Shown: positions 36,035 through 45,677 of the stretch, in pieces
Layout of the letters: each line of letters begins with the position of its first letter
How positions within the stretch are numbered: position 1 is the first letter of the stretch
NCBI GenBank assembly: GCA_001647635.1
Contig: CP014761.1
Coordinates: 3,038,001-3,102,000, forward strand
From: Leifsonia xyli
GTDB taxonomy: Bacteria; Actinomycetota; Actinomycetes; Actinomycetales; Microbacteriaceae
DNA length: 64,000 bases
Direction: 5' to 3'
The notes under the pieces: model-generated
Told to the model about the DNA's origin: nothing
What the model saw: the letters and a program-made list of their open reading frames with translations, nothing else
Database searches by the model: none
Made by a program: the position numbers and the translations under genes

Positions 36035-36550
36035 ATGGTCGACAGGCTCGACGCCGAGCTGATCGCTCTGCTGACGGCTGAGCCGCGGCTGGGTGTGTTC
36101 GAGGCGTCGCGTCGGCTGGGGGTCGCGCGCGGGACCGTGCAGGCCCGGCTCGATCGGTTGCAGCGCACAGGGGTGGTGCGCGACTTCGCGCCCACGGTCG
36201 ACACCGGGCGGCTGGGTTTCCCCGTGACGGCGTTCGTGACGGCGGACCTGCAGGGCGAAGGCGGGCCGAGCCGGGAGCTCGTCGAGCACCTGAGCGGCAT
36301 CCCCGAGGTGCTGGAAGTGCACACGATCACGGGGCCCGGCGACCTGATGATCCGCGCGGTGGCCCGCTCGAACGTCGACCTGCAGCGGGTGATCGGCCGC
36401 ATCGCGAGCGCGCCGGCGATCGTGCGCACGTCGACCGTCATCGCGCTGACCACCGCCATCGACCACCGCTCGGCGCCTCTCGTTCAGGCGGCCGTGGCGA
36501 GCGACGACGCGACGAACGATACGAAACAGGAGGATGCGACGGATGGATGA
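36035..36550 (+). CDS. Lrp/AsnC family transcriptional regulator
   Basis: A 171-residue regulator. The N-terminal winged HTH is LDAELIALLTAEPRLGVFEA ... GVARGTVQARLDRLQRTGVV; the C-terminal RAM (ligand) domain is TAFVTADLQGE ... EVHTITGPGDLMIRAVARS. A GAAGGAGGG ribosome site sets ATG 36035. It overlaps the aldehyde dehydrogenase gene by eight bases and is the likely local regulator of the downstream three-gene set. Confidence 0.92.
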   Translation: MVDRLDAELIALLTAEPRLGVFEASRRLGVARGTVQARLDRLQRTGVVRDFAPTVDTGRLGFPVTAFVTADLQGEGGPSRELVEHLSGIPEVLEVHTITGPGDLMIRAVARSNVDLQRVIGRIASAPAIVRTSTVIALTTAIDHRSAPLVQAAVASDDATNDTKQEDATDG

Positions 36551-38006
36551 GAAGGCTCTGCTGGAGCGCGTGCCCGACGGGCTGTACATCGGGGGAGAGT
36601 GGACGTCCGGCTCGGCCGGTACGTTCCCCGTGTTCGACCCCGCGACCGGCGACCGCATCAAGGAGATCGCCGACGCGTCCCCGGAGGACGGCATCCGGGC
36701 CCTGGATGCGGCGGTCGCCGCCGCGGACGACTGGGCGGCCACGCCCGCCCGTCAACGGGGGGAGATCCTCCGTCGCGCGTTCGACCTGCTGCAGGAACGG
36801 CGGGACGAGTTCGCGCTGCTGATGACGCTCGAGATGGGCAAGCCGCTCGCCGAGGCGAGCGGCGAGGTCACCTACGGCGGCGAGTTCCTGCGCTGGTTCT
36901 CGGAGGAGGCGGTGCGCATCCAGGGCCGCTACGGCGCCAACCCGGAGGGTACCGGCCGGATGATCGTGAGTCAGCATCCCGTCGGCCCCTGCTTCCTCAT
37001 CACCCCGTGGAACTTCCCGCTCGCGATGGCCACCCGCAAGATCGCCCCGGCGCTCGCCGCGGGCTGCACCGTGGTCATCAAGCCGGCCGAGCTCACCCCG
37101 CTCACCACGCTCTACTTCGCGAAGCTGCTGGAGGATGCCGGTCTCCCGGGCGGCGTGCTCAACGTCGTCACCACGACCACGTCCGGCAAGGTCTCGGCGC
37201 CGATCATCGCGGACTCCCGCCTCCGCAAGCTGTCGTTCACCGGCTCGACCGAGGTCGGCCGCAAGCTGCTGCAGCAGGCGTCGGAGAACGTGCTGCGCAC
37301 CTCCATGGAGCTCGGCGGCAACGCTCCGTTCGTCGTGTTCGACGACGCCGACCTCGACAAGGCCGTCGACGGCGCGATGCTCGCCAAGTTCCGCAACATC
37401 GGCGAGGCCTGCACGGCGGCCAACCGGTTCATCGTGCACGAGGACGTCGCCGACGAGTTCGCGCGGCGCGTCACCGAGCGGGTGAACGGGCTCCGCGTCG
37501 GACGTGGCACGGAGGAGGGCGTGACGATCGGTCCGCTGATCAACGAGGACGCGATCGACAAGGCCGCTTCGCTCCTGCAGGACGCGGTCACGCGCGGCGC
37601 GTCCGTCCTCACCGGCGGCGGCCGCGTCGAGGGGACGGGGACGTTCTTCGAGCCGACGGTGGTGACGGATGTGCGGCCGGGCAGCGAGATCCTGCGGCAG
37701 GAGATCTTCGGACCGGTGCTCTCGATCATCCGGTTCTCCGACGAGGACGAGGCCGTGCGGCTCGCGAACGACACCGAGTACGGGTTGGTCTCCTACGTGT
37801 TCACGAAGGACCTCGCCCGCGGTCAGCGGATGATCGAGCGGCTGGAGACGGGGATGATGGGCCTCAACGTCGGTGTCGTGTCCAATGCGGCGGCTCCGTT
37901 CGGCGGCGTGAAACAGTCGGGGCTCGGCCGCGAGGGCGGGTTCGAGGGCATCCATGAATACCTCAACACGAAGTACACGCTGACGCCGAACCCGTTCGGA
38001 GCCTGA
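36543..38006 (+). CDS. gabD: NAD(P)-dependent succinate-semialdehyde dehydrogenase-type aldehyde dehydrogenase
   Basis: A 487-residue aldehyde dehydrogenase of the SSADH/GabD clade. The catalytic Cys290 lies in GEACTAANR and the general base Glu256 in [27 protein letters not shown] and [11 protein letters not shown] form the cofactor site. The GEACT sequence with a neighbouring Thr/Ala is usual for succinate-semialdehyde dehydrogenases. The context with a thiolase and a hydroxyacyl-CoA dehydrogenase leaves open another aldehyde. The start at 36543 follows GGAGG. Confidence 0.88.
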   Translation: MDEKALLERVPDGLYIGGEWTSGSAGTFPVFDPATGDRIKEIADASPEDGIRALDAAVAAADDWAATPARQRGEILRRAFDLLQERRDEFALLMTLEMGKPLAEASGEVTYGGEFLRWFSEEAVRIQGRYGANPEGTGRMIVSQHPVGPCFLITPWNFPLAMATRKIAPALAAGCTVVIKPAELTPLTTLYFAKLLEDAGLPGGVLNVVTTTTSGKVSAPIIADSRLRKLSFTGSTEVGRKLLQQASENVLRTSMELGGNAPFVVFDDADLDKAVDGAMLAKFRNIGEACTAANRFIVHEDVADEFARRVTERVNGLRVGRGTEEGVTIGPLINEDAIDKAASLLQDAVTRGASVLTGGGRVEGTGTFFEPTVVTDVRPGSEILRQEIFGPVLSIIRFSDEDEAVRLANDTEYGLVSYVFTKDLARGQRMIERLETGMMGLNVGVVSNAAAPFGGVKQSGLGREGGFEGIHEYLNTKYTLTPNPFGA

Positions 38007-38007
38007 G

Positions 38008-39198
38008 ATGGCGCGCACCGAAGCGGTCATCGTCGACGCGATCCGCACCCCGTCGGGGCGCGGCAAGCCGGACGGCGAGCTGTCCGACATCCACCCGGCC
38101 GACCTGCTGGCCGGTGTGCTGATCGAGCTGGTGACCCGCACGGGCATCGACCCGGCGGTCGTCGACGACGTGATCGGTGGATGCGTCACCCAGTCGGGCG
38201 AGCAGGCCGGCAACATCACACGCACGGCGGTGCTGAGCGCGGGCTTCCCGGAGAGCGTGCCGGCGGTCACCATCGACCGGCAGTGCGGGTCGAGTCAGCA
38301 GGCGGCGGCGTTCGCCGCGCAGGGCGTGCTGTCCGGCGCGTACGACGTGGTCATCGCGTGCGGGGTGGAGTCCATGAGCCGTGCGCCGATGGGATCCAAC
38401 GTGCAGGGCGCATCCCTCGGTGGCGAGCTGCTGAAGGCGCGCTACCCGCAGGGCCTGGTGAACCAGGGCGTCGCGGCGGAGCTGATCGCCGACCGCTGGG
38501 GCTTCAGCCGCGCGCAGCTCGACGACTACGCCGCCGAGTCGCATGGCCGCGCGGCGTGGGCGGCGGCCAACGGCGCCTTCGACGGCGAGCTCGTGGGCGT
38601 CCCGACGCCCGACTCGGGCAGCGTCGTCGCGGACGAGACCATCCGGCCGGGGACGACGGCCGAGAAGCTCGCGCAGCTGCAGCCGGTGTTCCGCACCGAC
38701 CGGCTGGCGGCGCGCTTCCCCGAGCTCGAGTGGAAGATCACCCCCGGCAACTCGTCGCCGCTCACCGACGGCGCGTCAGCGACGCTGATCATGAGCGCGG
38801 ACGCCGCGAAGCGGCTGGGCCTGCGGCCACGCGCCCGGTTCCACTCGTTCGCGGTCGCCGGGAGCGACCCCCTGCTCATGCTCACGGGCATCCTGCCCGC
38901 GACCCGCAAGCTCCTCGACCGCAGCGGCGTGGGGCTGGACGAGATCGACGCGTACGAGGTCAACGAGGCCTTCGCTCCCGTGCCGCTGCTGTGGCGGCAG
39001 GAGTTCGGCGCGGATCCGTCCAAGCTCAACCCGCGCGGCGGCGCCATCGCGCTCGGGCACGCGCTCGGCTCGTCCGGCACGCGGCTGCTCGCCAGCCTCC
39101 TGAACGAGGTGGAGGCGCGCGGTGGCCGCTACGGACTGCAGACCATGTGCGAGGGCGGAGGCACCGCCAACGCCACCCTCATCGAAGTGCTGCGCTGA
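38008..39198 (+). CDS. Acetyl-CoA C-acyltransferase (thiolase)
   Basis: A 396-residue thiolase. The acyl-accepting Cys93 is in [10 protein letters not shown], the His in [17 protein letters not shown], and the second Cys in [10 protein letters not shown]. It cleaves 3-ketoacyl-CoA or condenses acetyl-CoA. The start is one base after the dehydrogenase stop. With the SDR downstream (3-hydroxyacyl-CoA dehydrogenase-like) it can carry out the last two steps of a beta-oxidation-type route. Confidence 0.93.
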   Translation: MARTEAVIVDAIRTPSGRGKPDGELSDIHPADLLAGVLIELVTRTGIDPAVVDDVIGGCVTQSGEQAGNITRTAVLSAGFPESVPAVTIDRQCGSSQQAAAFAAQGVLSGAYDVVIACGVESMSRAPMGSNVQGASLGGELLKARYPQGLVNQGVAAELIADRWGFSRAQLDDYAAESHGRAAWAAANGAFDGELVGVPTPDSGSVVADETIRPGTTAEKLAQLQPVFRTDRLAARFPELEWKITPGNSSPLTDGASATLIMSADAAKRLGLRPRARFHSFAVAGSDPLLMLTGILPATRKLLDRSGVGLDEIDAYEVNEAFAPVPLLWRQEFGADPSKLNPRGGAIALGHALGSSGTRLLASLLNEVEARGGRYGLQTMCEGGGTANATLIEVLR

Positions 39199-39239
39199 CC
39201 GGCGCTCACCACCTCCACTCACCGATTCGAAGGAGAACC

Positions 39240-40001
39240 ATGCAGTTGGACGGATGCTCCGCCCTCGTCACCGGCGGGGCCAGCGGCCTCGGGAACGCCA
39301 CCGCGCACGCGCTCGCCGAGGCGGGCGCGCACGTCGTCATCCTCGACCTCCCACGCTCGGAAGGCGAGAAGGCGGCGGTCGCGCTCGGCCCGACGGCGCG
39401 GTTCGTGCCCGCGGATGTGACCGACGAGGAGCAGGTGCAGGCGGCGGTGGACACCGCGTCCGGGCTGGCGCCGCTGCGGGTCGTCGTCAACTGCGCCGGC
39501 ATCGCGACGGCGGAGAAGGTCCTCGGTCGCGAGGGGCTGATCCCGCTGGAGCATTTCGAGCGGGTGATCCGGGTGAACCTGGTCGGCACGTTCAACGTCG
39601 TGCGGCTCGCGGCGGCGGCGATCGCGCAGACGGAGCCGGTCGGGGAGGAGCGCGGCGTGATCGTCAACACCGCGTCCGTCGCGGCGTTCGACGGGCAGAT
39701 CGGGCAGCCGGCCTACTCGGCGTCCAAGGGCGGGGTGGCGGCCATGACGCTGCCGCTGGCGCGCGAGTTCGCGCGCAGCCTCATCCGGGTCATGACGATC
39801 GCGCCGGGCATCTTCGAGACGCCAATGATGGCGGGGCTGCCGCAGGCGGCGCAGGATTCGCTGGCCGCGCAGGTGCCGCATCCCTCCCGCCTGGGCCACC
39901 CCGCCGAGTACGCGCAGCTGGTGCGGGCCATCGTCGAGAACCCCATGCTCAACGGCGAGACGATCCGCCTCGACGGCGCGATCCGCATGCAGCCCAAGTA
40001 A
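39240..40001 (+). CDS. SDR family oxidoreductase, 3-hydroxyacyl-CoA dehydrogenase type II-like
   Basis: A 253-residue short-chain dehydrogenase. The cofactor motif TGGASGLG is at about residues 11-18, NCAG near 88, and the catalytic Ser in [10 protein letters not shown], with Tyr and Lys in YSASKGG. The C-terminal part ([14 protein letters not shown] ... [15 protein letters not shown]) closely follows the HSD17B10/HADH2 pattern, which oxidises 3-hydroxyacyl-CoA, including 2-methyl-3-hydroxybutyryl-CoA. An AGGAG ribosome site precedes the ATG. Confidence 0.9.
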   Translation: MQLDGCSALVTGGASGLGNATAHALAEAGAHVVILDLPRSEGEKAAVALGPTARFVPADVTDEEQVQAAVDTASGLAPLRVVVNCAGIATAEKVLGREGLIPLEHFERVIRVNLVGTFNVVRLAAAAIAQTEPVGEERGVIVNTASVAAFDGQIGQPAYSASKGGVAAMTLPLAREFARSLIRVMTIAPGIFETPMMAGLPQAAQDSLAAQVPHPSRLGHPAEYAQLVRAIVENPMLNGETIRLDGAIRMQPK

Positions 40002-40009
40002 CCGGCCCG

Positions 40010-40066
40010 CGAGCACAGGAAAAACGTCACCGATCCGCGCGGATGGCCACGTTTTTCCTGTGCTCG
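40010..40066. repeat. Palindromic element, copy 1 (bidirectional terminator)
   Basis: Arms CGAGCACAGGAAAAACGT (40010-40027) and its exact complement (40049-40066) enclose a 21-base loop that itself holds the palindrome ATCCGCGCGGAT. The element fills the whole gap between the converging SDR and RamB-like genes. The A5/T5 runs inside the arms fit a two-way terminator. A second copy with the same arms is at 43482-43551. Confidence 0.8.
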
Positions 40067-40070
40067 GCGG

Positions 40071-41525
40071 CTAGGCGCCGGAGTGGGCCTCGAGGAAGGC
40101 GTACACGTCCGAGTCGTCGACGCCGGGGAACGACCCCTGGGGGAGCGGCGAGAGGATGTGCGCGTGCAACCGGGCGCTCGGCCACGCCTTGCCCGCCCAG
40201 CGGCCGGACAGGTCCGTCGGCGGCCGCTTGCAGCAGGACTCGTCCGGGCACCGCGATTCGGCGCGGACCGTCGTCTCGCGGCCGCGGAACCACTTCGCCT
40301 CGTCGAACGGCACGCCGATGCTGATCGAGAACCCGCCCTCGGAGGTCGTCCCGGTCTGGGTGGCGCACCAGTACGTCCCCGCGGGGGTGTCGGTGTACTG
40401 GTACAGCTCCGTGGTGCGGTTCGTGTGCGTGAACGCGCTGCGGGCTCCCCATTTGCGGCAGACGACCTGGCCCTCGATGGAGCCCGTCACATCCGTCGGC
40501 AGCGGCAGCCCGTCGTTCTCGTACCCCTTGTACAGCGCGCCGTCGTCGCCGACCCGGAGGAAGTGCAGCGTCATGTCGAGGTGGCTGGTCGCGAGGTTCG
40601 TCAGCCGCAGCGCCGCCGCCTCGTGCGTCACCCCGAACGCGTCGCGGAAGTCCTCGACCGCGAGGTCCTTCTCCTTCTTCGCCTGGCGGAGGAACGCCAC
40701 CGCGGCCTCGCGCGGCATCAGGCAGCACGCCGCGAAGTAGTTGATCTCGAGCCGCTGCCGCAGGAAGTCCGCGTACGACGCCGGCCGCGTGTGTCCGAGC
40801 AGTCGGTGGGCCATCGCCTGCAGCGCCATCGACCGGAGCCCGTGACCGCCGGGGATGGAGGCCGGCGGCAGGTAGATGCGCCCGTTCTCCAGGTCCGTGA
40901 TCGACCGGGCCGACCGGGGCAGGTCGTTGACGTAGATCAGCTCGAACCCGAGTCGCTCGGCCATGACGCTCACCTCGCGGTGGGTGAGCGCGCCGCGGAC
41001 ATGGCCGGACGCGCGCACCTGCTGCTCGGCCAGCTCCTCGATCTCGGGCATGTAGTTGTCCTGGGCGCGCATCCGCTCGCGCAGCTCGGTGTTCGCGCGG
41101 CGAGCCTCCTCCGGGGTCGCGATGGCCTCACTGGCGCGGCGACTCAGCTCGCGGTGCAGACCGACCAGGGCGCGCAGGGTCTCGGTCGGCGTGCCCTTCG
41201 TCGGCTTGACGGCCGGAAGGCCGAGGGAGGCGTAGAGCGATCCGCGCTGCGCTCTGCCCAGCTCGATCTCGAGGGCGGCGCGCTCGTCCGGGGGTTCGGC
41301 GGAGAGGAGATCACCCGGCTGCACGCCCAGGGCAGCGGCGAGCGAGGCGAGCAGCGAGATGCGCGGTTCGCGCTTGCCGTTCTCGATCAGCGACAGCTGG
41401 CTCGCTGCGACGCCGGCCGCGGCGCCGAGGTCGTCGAGGGTCATGCCACGCCGGGTCCGGAAGTGCCGGATGCGGTGGCCGAGCGTGGCGACGTCGATGT
41501 CGCCCACATCCACAGGGGTGCTCAT
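40071..41525 (-). CDS. RamB-like transcriptional regulator (XRE HTH, short-chain fatty acyl regulator family)
   Basis: A 484-residue regulator. The N-terminal XRE HTH is RIRHFRTRRGMTLDDLGAAA ... ASQLSLIENGKREP. A central ImmA/IrrE-like domain has AMAHRLLGH where a peptidase would have HExxH, so the zinc protease site is lost. The C-terminal short-chain fatty acyl regulator domain is Cys-rich (CRKWGA, CPDESCCK). RamB of corynebacteria and mycobacteria controls acetate and glyoxylate genes by sensing acyl-CoA-related state. The gene is divergent from pckG, with paired inverted repeats between them, and acs also lies in the window. Confidence 0.88.
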   Translation of the reverse strand: MSTPVDVGDIDVATLGHRIRHFRTRRGMTLDDLGAAAGVAASQLSLIENGKREPRISLLASLAAALGVQPGDLLSAEPPDERAALEIELGRAQRGSLYASLGLPAVKPTKGTPTETLRALVGLHRELSRRASEAIATPEEARRANTELRERMRAQDNYMPEIEELAEQQVRASGHVRGALTHREVSVMAERLGFELIYVNDLPRSARSITDLENGRIYLPPASIPGGHGLRSMALQAMAHRLLGHTRPASYADFLRQRLEINYFAACCLMPREAAVAFLRQAKKEKDLAVEDFRDAFGVTHEAAALRLTNLATSHLDMTLHFLRVGDDGALYKGYENDGLPLPTDVTGSIEGQVVCRKWGARSAFTHTNRTTELYQYTDTPAGTYWCATQTGTTSEGGFSISIGVPFDEAKWFRGRETTVRAESRCPDESCCKRPPTDLSGRWAGKAWPSARLHAHILSPLPQGSFPGVDDSDVYAFLEAHSGA

Positions 41526-41531
41526 GGCTTC

Positions 41532-41537
41532 ACGATA
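41532..41537 (-). promoter_or_regulatory. -10 box (TATCGT) of the RamB-like gene, leaderless
   Basis: On the minus strand TATCGT ends six bases before the ATG at 41525, with no ribosome site. Confidence 0.45.
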
Positions 41538-41541
41538 GCGA

Positions 41542-41571
41542 AAGAACCGCGATTCTTACAGCAGAATTCTG
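41542..41571. promoter_or_regulatory. Two inverted repeats between the RamB-like gene and pckG
   Basis: AAGAA-N6-TTCTT (41542-41557) and the perfect palindrome CAGAATTCTG (41562-41571) lie side by side in the divergent promoter region. They are candidate operators for the RamB-like protein, acting on itself and on pckG. Confidence 0.45.
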
Positions 41572-41640
41572 GGGTTAGGCGCGTGGAACATCCCGGATGC
41601 TGGATGCATCACCCCTTCTTACGACGGAAAAGGACGCCTC

Positions 41641-43473
41641 ATGAGCATCGCCGAGCTGGACCTGACCGACACCGCGCCGACCGGCGGGCTGGACGCCGTG
41701 CGCGCCTGGGTCGACGACATCGCCGCCCTGACGCAGCCCGACGAGGTCGTCTGGTGCGACGGCTCGCTCGCGGAGGCCGACCGGCTGACCAAGCAGCTCG
41801 TCGCCGAGGGCAAGCTCATCCGCCTCAACCCGGAGTGGCGGCCGAACAGCTTCCTGGCGCGCACCGATCCCGGCGACGTGGCCCGCGTCGAGGACCGCAC
41901 CTTCATCTGCTCCCGCGACGAGGCCGACGCCGGCCCGACCAACAACTGGCGCGAGCCCGAGGGGATGCGCGCCGAGCTGCGGCAGGTCTTCGCCGGGAGC
42001 ATGCGCGGGCGGACGATGTACGTCGTCCCGTTCTCGATGGGACCGGTCGGCGGCCCGATCTCGCAGGTCGGCATCCAGCTCACCGACTCCGCGTACGTCG
42101 TCGTGAGCCTCGGGATGATGACCCGCGTGACCTCGACCGTCCTCGACCTCATCGATGCCGGTCAGCCGTGGGTGCCGACCGTGCACAGCGTCGGCGCGCC
42201 GCTGATCGACGATGCCGGGGTCCGCCGCGAGGACGTGGCCTGGCCGTGCAACGAGACGAAGTACATCGTCCAGTTCCCGGAGACGCGGGAGGTCTGGTCG
42301 TACGGGTCCGGCTACGGCGGCAACGCCATCCTCGCCAAGAAGTGCTTCGCGCTGCGGATCGCCTCGGCGATGGCGCGCGACGAGGGCTGGCTGGCGGAGC
42401 ACATGCTGATCATCAAGGTCACCTCGCCGGAGGGGCGCGTCTTCCACTTCGCGGCCGCGTTCCCGTCCGCGTGCGGCAAGACCAACCTGGCGATGCTCGA
42501 GCCGAGCATCCCGGGCTGGACGGTCGAGACGATCGGCGACGACATCGCCTGGCTGCGTCCGGGGCCGGACGGGCGGCTGCGTGCGATCAACCCGGAGGCC
42601 GGCTTCTTCGGCGTCGCTCCGGGCACCGGGGAGAGCACGAACCGCACCGCGGTGAACACGCTGTGGGGCAACACGATCTTCACCAACGTGGCACTGCGCG
42701 ACGACGGCGACGTCTGGTGGGAGGGCCTGACCGACGAGCCGCCCGCGCACCTGATCGACTGGGAGGGGAAGGACTGGACGCCCGACAGCGGTCGCCCGGC
42801 CGCGCATCCGAACTCCCGCTTCACCGTGAGCGCCGCGCAGTGCCCGTCCATCGCCGACGACTGGGACGCGTTCGACGGGGTGCCGATCGACGCGATCCTG
42901 TTCGGTGGTCGTCGTGCGACGAACGTCCCGCTCGTCGCGCAGGCGCGGGACTGGCGGCACGGTGTCTTCATCGGTGCGACCGTCTCGTCCGAGAAGACCG
43001 CCGCGGCGGAAGGCGTCGTCGGCGAGCTGCGCCGCGACCCGTTCGCCATGCTTCCGTTCTGCGGCTACAACATGGCCGACCACTGGGCCCATTGGCTGGA
43101 GATGGGGGAGGCGCTGGGGGAGAACGCGCCGAAGGTGTTCCAGGTGAACTGGTTCCGCAAGGGGGCGGATGGACGGTTCCTCTGGCCCGGGTTCAGTGAG
43201 AACGCGCGGGTGATCGAGTGGATCGCGCGCCGCGTCGAAGGCAGCGCCGGCAGCGTCGGCACGCCGATCGGCCGGCTCCCGATCGTGGAGGAGCTCGACC
43301 TCGACGGGCTGGACCTGCCGGCCGCCGACGTGGACGCGCTGTTCGAGGTGGATGCGGACAGCTGGCTCGCCGAGTGCGACCTCACCGAAGAGTTCTTCGC
43401 GCAGTTCGGCTCCCGCGTCCCCGCCGCCCTGCGCGCCGAGCTCGCGTCCCTCCGCTACCACCTCCGCGCCTAG
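41641..43473 (+). CDS. pckG: Phosphoenolpyruvate carboxykinase (GTP)
   Basis: A 610-residue GTP-dependent PEP carboxykinase, the entry step of gluconeogenesis from oxaloacetate. It has the kinase P-loop [10 protein letters not shown] near residue 280, the hyper-reactive Cys of GTP-type enzymes within it, GDDIAWL following, and MGPVGGP and NWFRKG further out. A GGAAAAGGA site precedes the ATG. The divergent RamB-like regulator suggests induction during growth on acetate, fatty acids or glycerol. Confidence 0.96.
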   Translation: MSIAELDLTDTAPTGGLDAVRAWVDDIAALTQPDEVVWCDGSLAEADRLTKQLVAEGKLIRLNPEWRPNSFLARTDPGDVARVEDRTFICSRDEADAGPTNNWREPEGMRAELRQVFAGSMRGRTMYVVPFSMGPVGGPISQVGIQLTDSAYVVVSLGMMTRVTSTVLDLIDAGQPWVPTVHSVGAPLIDDAGVRREDVAWPCNETKYIVQFPETREVWSYGSGYGGNAILAKKCFALRIASAMARDEGWLAEHMLIIKVTSPEGRVFHFAAAFPSACGKTNLAMLEPSIPGWTVETIGDDIAWLRPGPDGRLRAINPEAGFFGVAPGTGESTNRTAVNTLWGNTIFTNVALRDDGDVWWEGLTDEPPAHLIDWEGKDWTPDSGRPAAHPNSRFTVSAAQCPSIADDWDAFDGVPIDAILFGGRRATNVPLVAQARDWRHGVFIGATVSSEKTAAAEGVVGELRRDPFAMLPFCGYNMADHWAHWLEMGEALGENAPKVFQVNWFRKGADGRFLWPGFSENARVIEWIARRVEGSAGSVGTPIGRLPIVEELDLDGLDLPAADVDALFEVDADSWLAECDLTEEFFAQFGSRVPAALRAELASLRYHLRA

Positions 43474-43481
43474 CCCGCCCG

Positions 43482-43551
43482 CGAGCACAGGAAACGAGCA
43501 CAGGAAAAACGTCGCCCATCCCTCGGATCGGCGACGTTTTTCCTGCGCTCG
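43482..43551. repeat. Palindromic element, copy 2, with duplicated left arm
   Basis: Arms 43495-43514 and 43532-43551 (CGAGCACAGGAAAAACGTCG and its complement with one mismatch) enclose a 17-base loop. The first 13 bases of the left arm are repeated in tandem just before it (43482-43494). Like copy 1, it lies between converging genes, here pckG and an ABC exporter, and probably ends both transcripts. Confidence 0.8.
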
Positions 43552-43564
43552 GCGGCTGGGCGGC

Positions 43565-45550
43565 TCAGACGAGGAGCTGGTGCTTGGCGAGGTCGCGGTA
43601 GAGGGGGGTCGTCTCGACGAGCTCGGAGTGGGTTCCGGTGCCGATCACGCGGCCGTGGTCGAGGACCACGATCTGGTCGGAGTCGACGACCGTGGACAAG
43701 CGGTGCGCGATCACCAGGAGGGTGCGGTCCTCCGCGACGGCGTCGATCGCCTCGCGCATCAGCTGCTCGTTGCGGCCGTCCAGGCTCGACGTGGACTCGT
43801 CCAGCAGCAGCACGGGCGGCGCGGCGAGCAGCGCACGGGCGATCGCGAGACGCTGGCGCTCGCCGCCGGAGAGCATGATGCCGTCCTCTCCGACGGGCGC
43901 GCTGAGCCCGAGCTCGCTGCGCTCCAGCACCTCGGTCAGGTTGACCGCGTGGAGCACGTCGATGCACTCCTCATCGGTCGCGGCCGGCGCCGCGAGCGTC
44001 AGGTTGTCGCGCAGGGATCCGGCCAGCACCGGGGCGTCCTGCTCCACGTAGCCGATCTGCGACCGCAGCGCCTCGCGGTCGAGGGCGCGCACATCCATCC
44101 CGCCGAAGCGCACCTCGCCGGCCTGCGGGTCGTAGAACCGCTCCACCAGTGCCAGGATGGTCGACTTGCCCGCGCCGGACGGCCCGACCAGCGCCGTGCG
44201 CTTGCCGCGCGGGACGCGGAAGCTCACGCCGTGCAGCACGCCGCCGTGCCGCAGCGCGCCCTCGCCGCCGCCCACGCCGGCCGCAGCCTCCGCCTCCGCG
44301 ACGACGTCCGCGCCGGTGAGCGCTTCGAACGCGAGGCGCTCCGGCGACGGTTCGGCGGTCGCCGCGGACGCCGCGGCCGACGCACCCGACGCCTCGACCG
44401 GGGTCTCGCCCGCACCCTCCGGGTACGCGAACACGACGCCGTCGAACTCGATCGCCGGGGCCTCCGGTGCGAGCCCCTCGTTCGCCGCGCCGACGGTCAT
44501 CGCCAGCGGCGCGATCTCGCGGTCGTGCTGGTCCTCGGTCGGCAGGTCGAGGATCTCCTGGATGCGGCCCAGCGCCCCGAGCGCCGAGTTGACCGCCGCG
44601 ATCGCGCCGAACGCCTGGCCGAGCGGCAGGATCATCATGAACAGGAACAGGATGAACGCCACCAGGCTCGCGATCGTGATCGCGCCGCTGGCGACCCGGA
44701 AACCGCCGACGCCGAGCACGACCAGGAACGACACCTGCATCGCGATCCCCGCGACCGGCACCACCAGCGCCGAGATCTTCGCGACCTGGATTCCCATCTT
44801 CCAGGCACCGGTCGCGTCGGCGTCGACCGCCGCGATCTCGCGCTCGGTCGCGTTGGCGGCGCGGATGGTGCGCACCGAGCTGATCGCCCGCTCCACGGCG
44901 GCGGCGAGGTCGCCCACCTTGTTCTGCGCCTTCTGGCTGGCGATCCGGATACGTCCCGACAGCAGCACGACCGTCACCACCGAGATCGCGACGACGAGCA
45001 CGGTCAGCCCGAGCAGCACCGGGTCGATGATGAGCATGGCGATGAGCGCGCCGATGAACGTGAGCGCGCCGCCGATCGCCTCCACGAGACCCTGCGTCAG
45101 CACCGCGCGCAGGAGCGTCGTGTCCGACCCGACCCGCGACACCAGGTCGCCGGTGCGGCGGGTGTCGAACTCGCTGATCGGCAGCCGCAGCAGCCGTCCG
45201 ACGAGCTTCCGCCGCGACGACAGCACGACGCCCTCGCCCGTGCGCTGCAGGAGGTAGTGCTGGTAGCCCGAGATGATGCCCGAGAGCACGACCAGCGCGA
45301 CCAGCGCCCAGACGAGTCCGTTGAGCGGCTGGCCCTTTCCGACCAGGTCGATCACCTGGCTGACGAGCAGCGGCTGCGCGAGACTGGCGGCGGCGCCCAG
45401 GATGCTGAGCACCACGACGAAGGCGAGCACGCGCTTGTGCTCGAACAGGTAGGGGAGCAGCTGCGAGAAGCGGGCGCGGGGGCCCGCGTCGTCGGCGGGC
45501 CGGCCGAAGCCCCGACGGCGGCGCGGGGCGGCTGCGGACGTGGATGACAT
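43565..45550 (-). CDS. ABC exporter, fused permease and ATP-binding protein
   Basis: A 661-residue type IV (MsbA-like) half-transporter: a six-helix membrane domain (about residues 35-320) and a nucleotide-binding domain with A-loop FAYP, Walker A GPSGAGKST, Q-loop YVEQD, signature LSGGERQR, Walker B VLLLDEST and H-loop AHRLS. Between the A-loop and the next strand there is an unusual Ala/Glu-rich insert of about 58 residues (around 378-436). It probably works as a homodimer; the substrate is unknown. The start is ATG at 45550. Confidence 0.92.
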   Translation of the reverse strand: MSSTSAAAPRRRRGFGRPADDAGPRARFSQLLPYLFEHKRVLAFVVVLSILGAAASLAQPLLVSQVIDLVGKGQPLNGLVWALVALVVLSGIISGYQHYLLQRTGEGVVLSSRRKLVGRLLRLPISEFDTRRTGDLVSRVGSDTTLLRAVLTQGLVEAIGGALTFIGALIAMLIIDPVLLGLTVLVVAISVVTVVLLSGRIRIASQKAQNKVGDLAAAVERAISSVRTIRAANATEREIAAVDADATGAWKMGIQVAKISALVVPVAGIAMQVSFLVVLGVGGFRVASGAITIASLVAFILFLFMMILPLGQAFGAIAAVNSALGALGRIQEILDLPTEDQHDREIAPLAMTVGAANEGLAPEAPAIEFDGVVFAYPEGAGETPVEASGASAAASAATAEPSPERLAFEALTGADVVAEAEAAAGVGGGEGALRHGGVLHGVSFRVPRGKRTALVGPSGAGKSTILALVERFYDPQAGEVRFGGMDVRALDREALRSQIGYVEQDAPVLAGSLRDNLTLAAPAATDEECIDVLHAVNLTEVLERSELGLSAPVGEDGIMLSGGERQRLAIARALLAAPPVLLLDESTSSLDGRNEQLMREAIDAVAEDRTLLVIAHRLSTVVDSDQIVVLDHGRVIGTGTHSELVETTPLYRDLAKHQLLV

Positions 45551-45664
45551 GACGGTGATCCGTTTCGGGGGTGGAGGGTTCGTCGGGCGGCGGAACCGCT
45601 ACTCCGACCGTACTTCTTGTGGACTGCCTGTTTGCTGACACCTCGCGATGTCGGAGGCGCGGGC

Positions 45665-45670
45665 TACAGT
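45665..45670 (+). promoter_or_regulatory. -10 box (TACAGT) of the ABC ATPase gene, leaderless
   Basis: TACAGT ends seven bases before ATG 45678. It argues for this start over an upstream in-frame ATG at 45648. Confidence 0.45.
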
Positions 45671-45677
45671 GCTGACT

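Noticed and set aside
40083..43199. Very long open frame spanning antisense of the RamB-like gene and an off-frame of pckG
   Set aside because: It crosses a divergent promoter region and two real genes; no recognisable domain.
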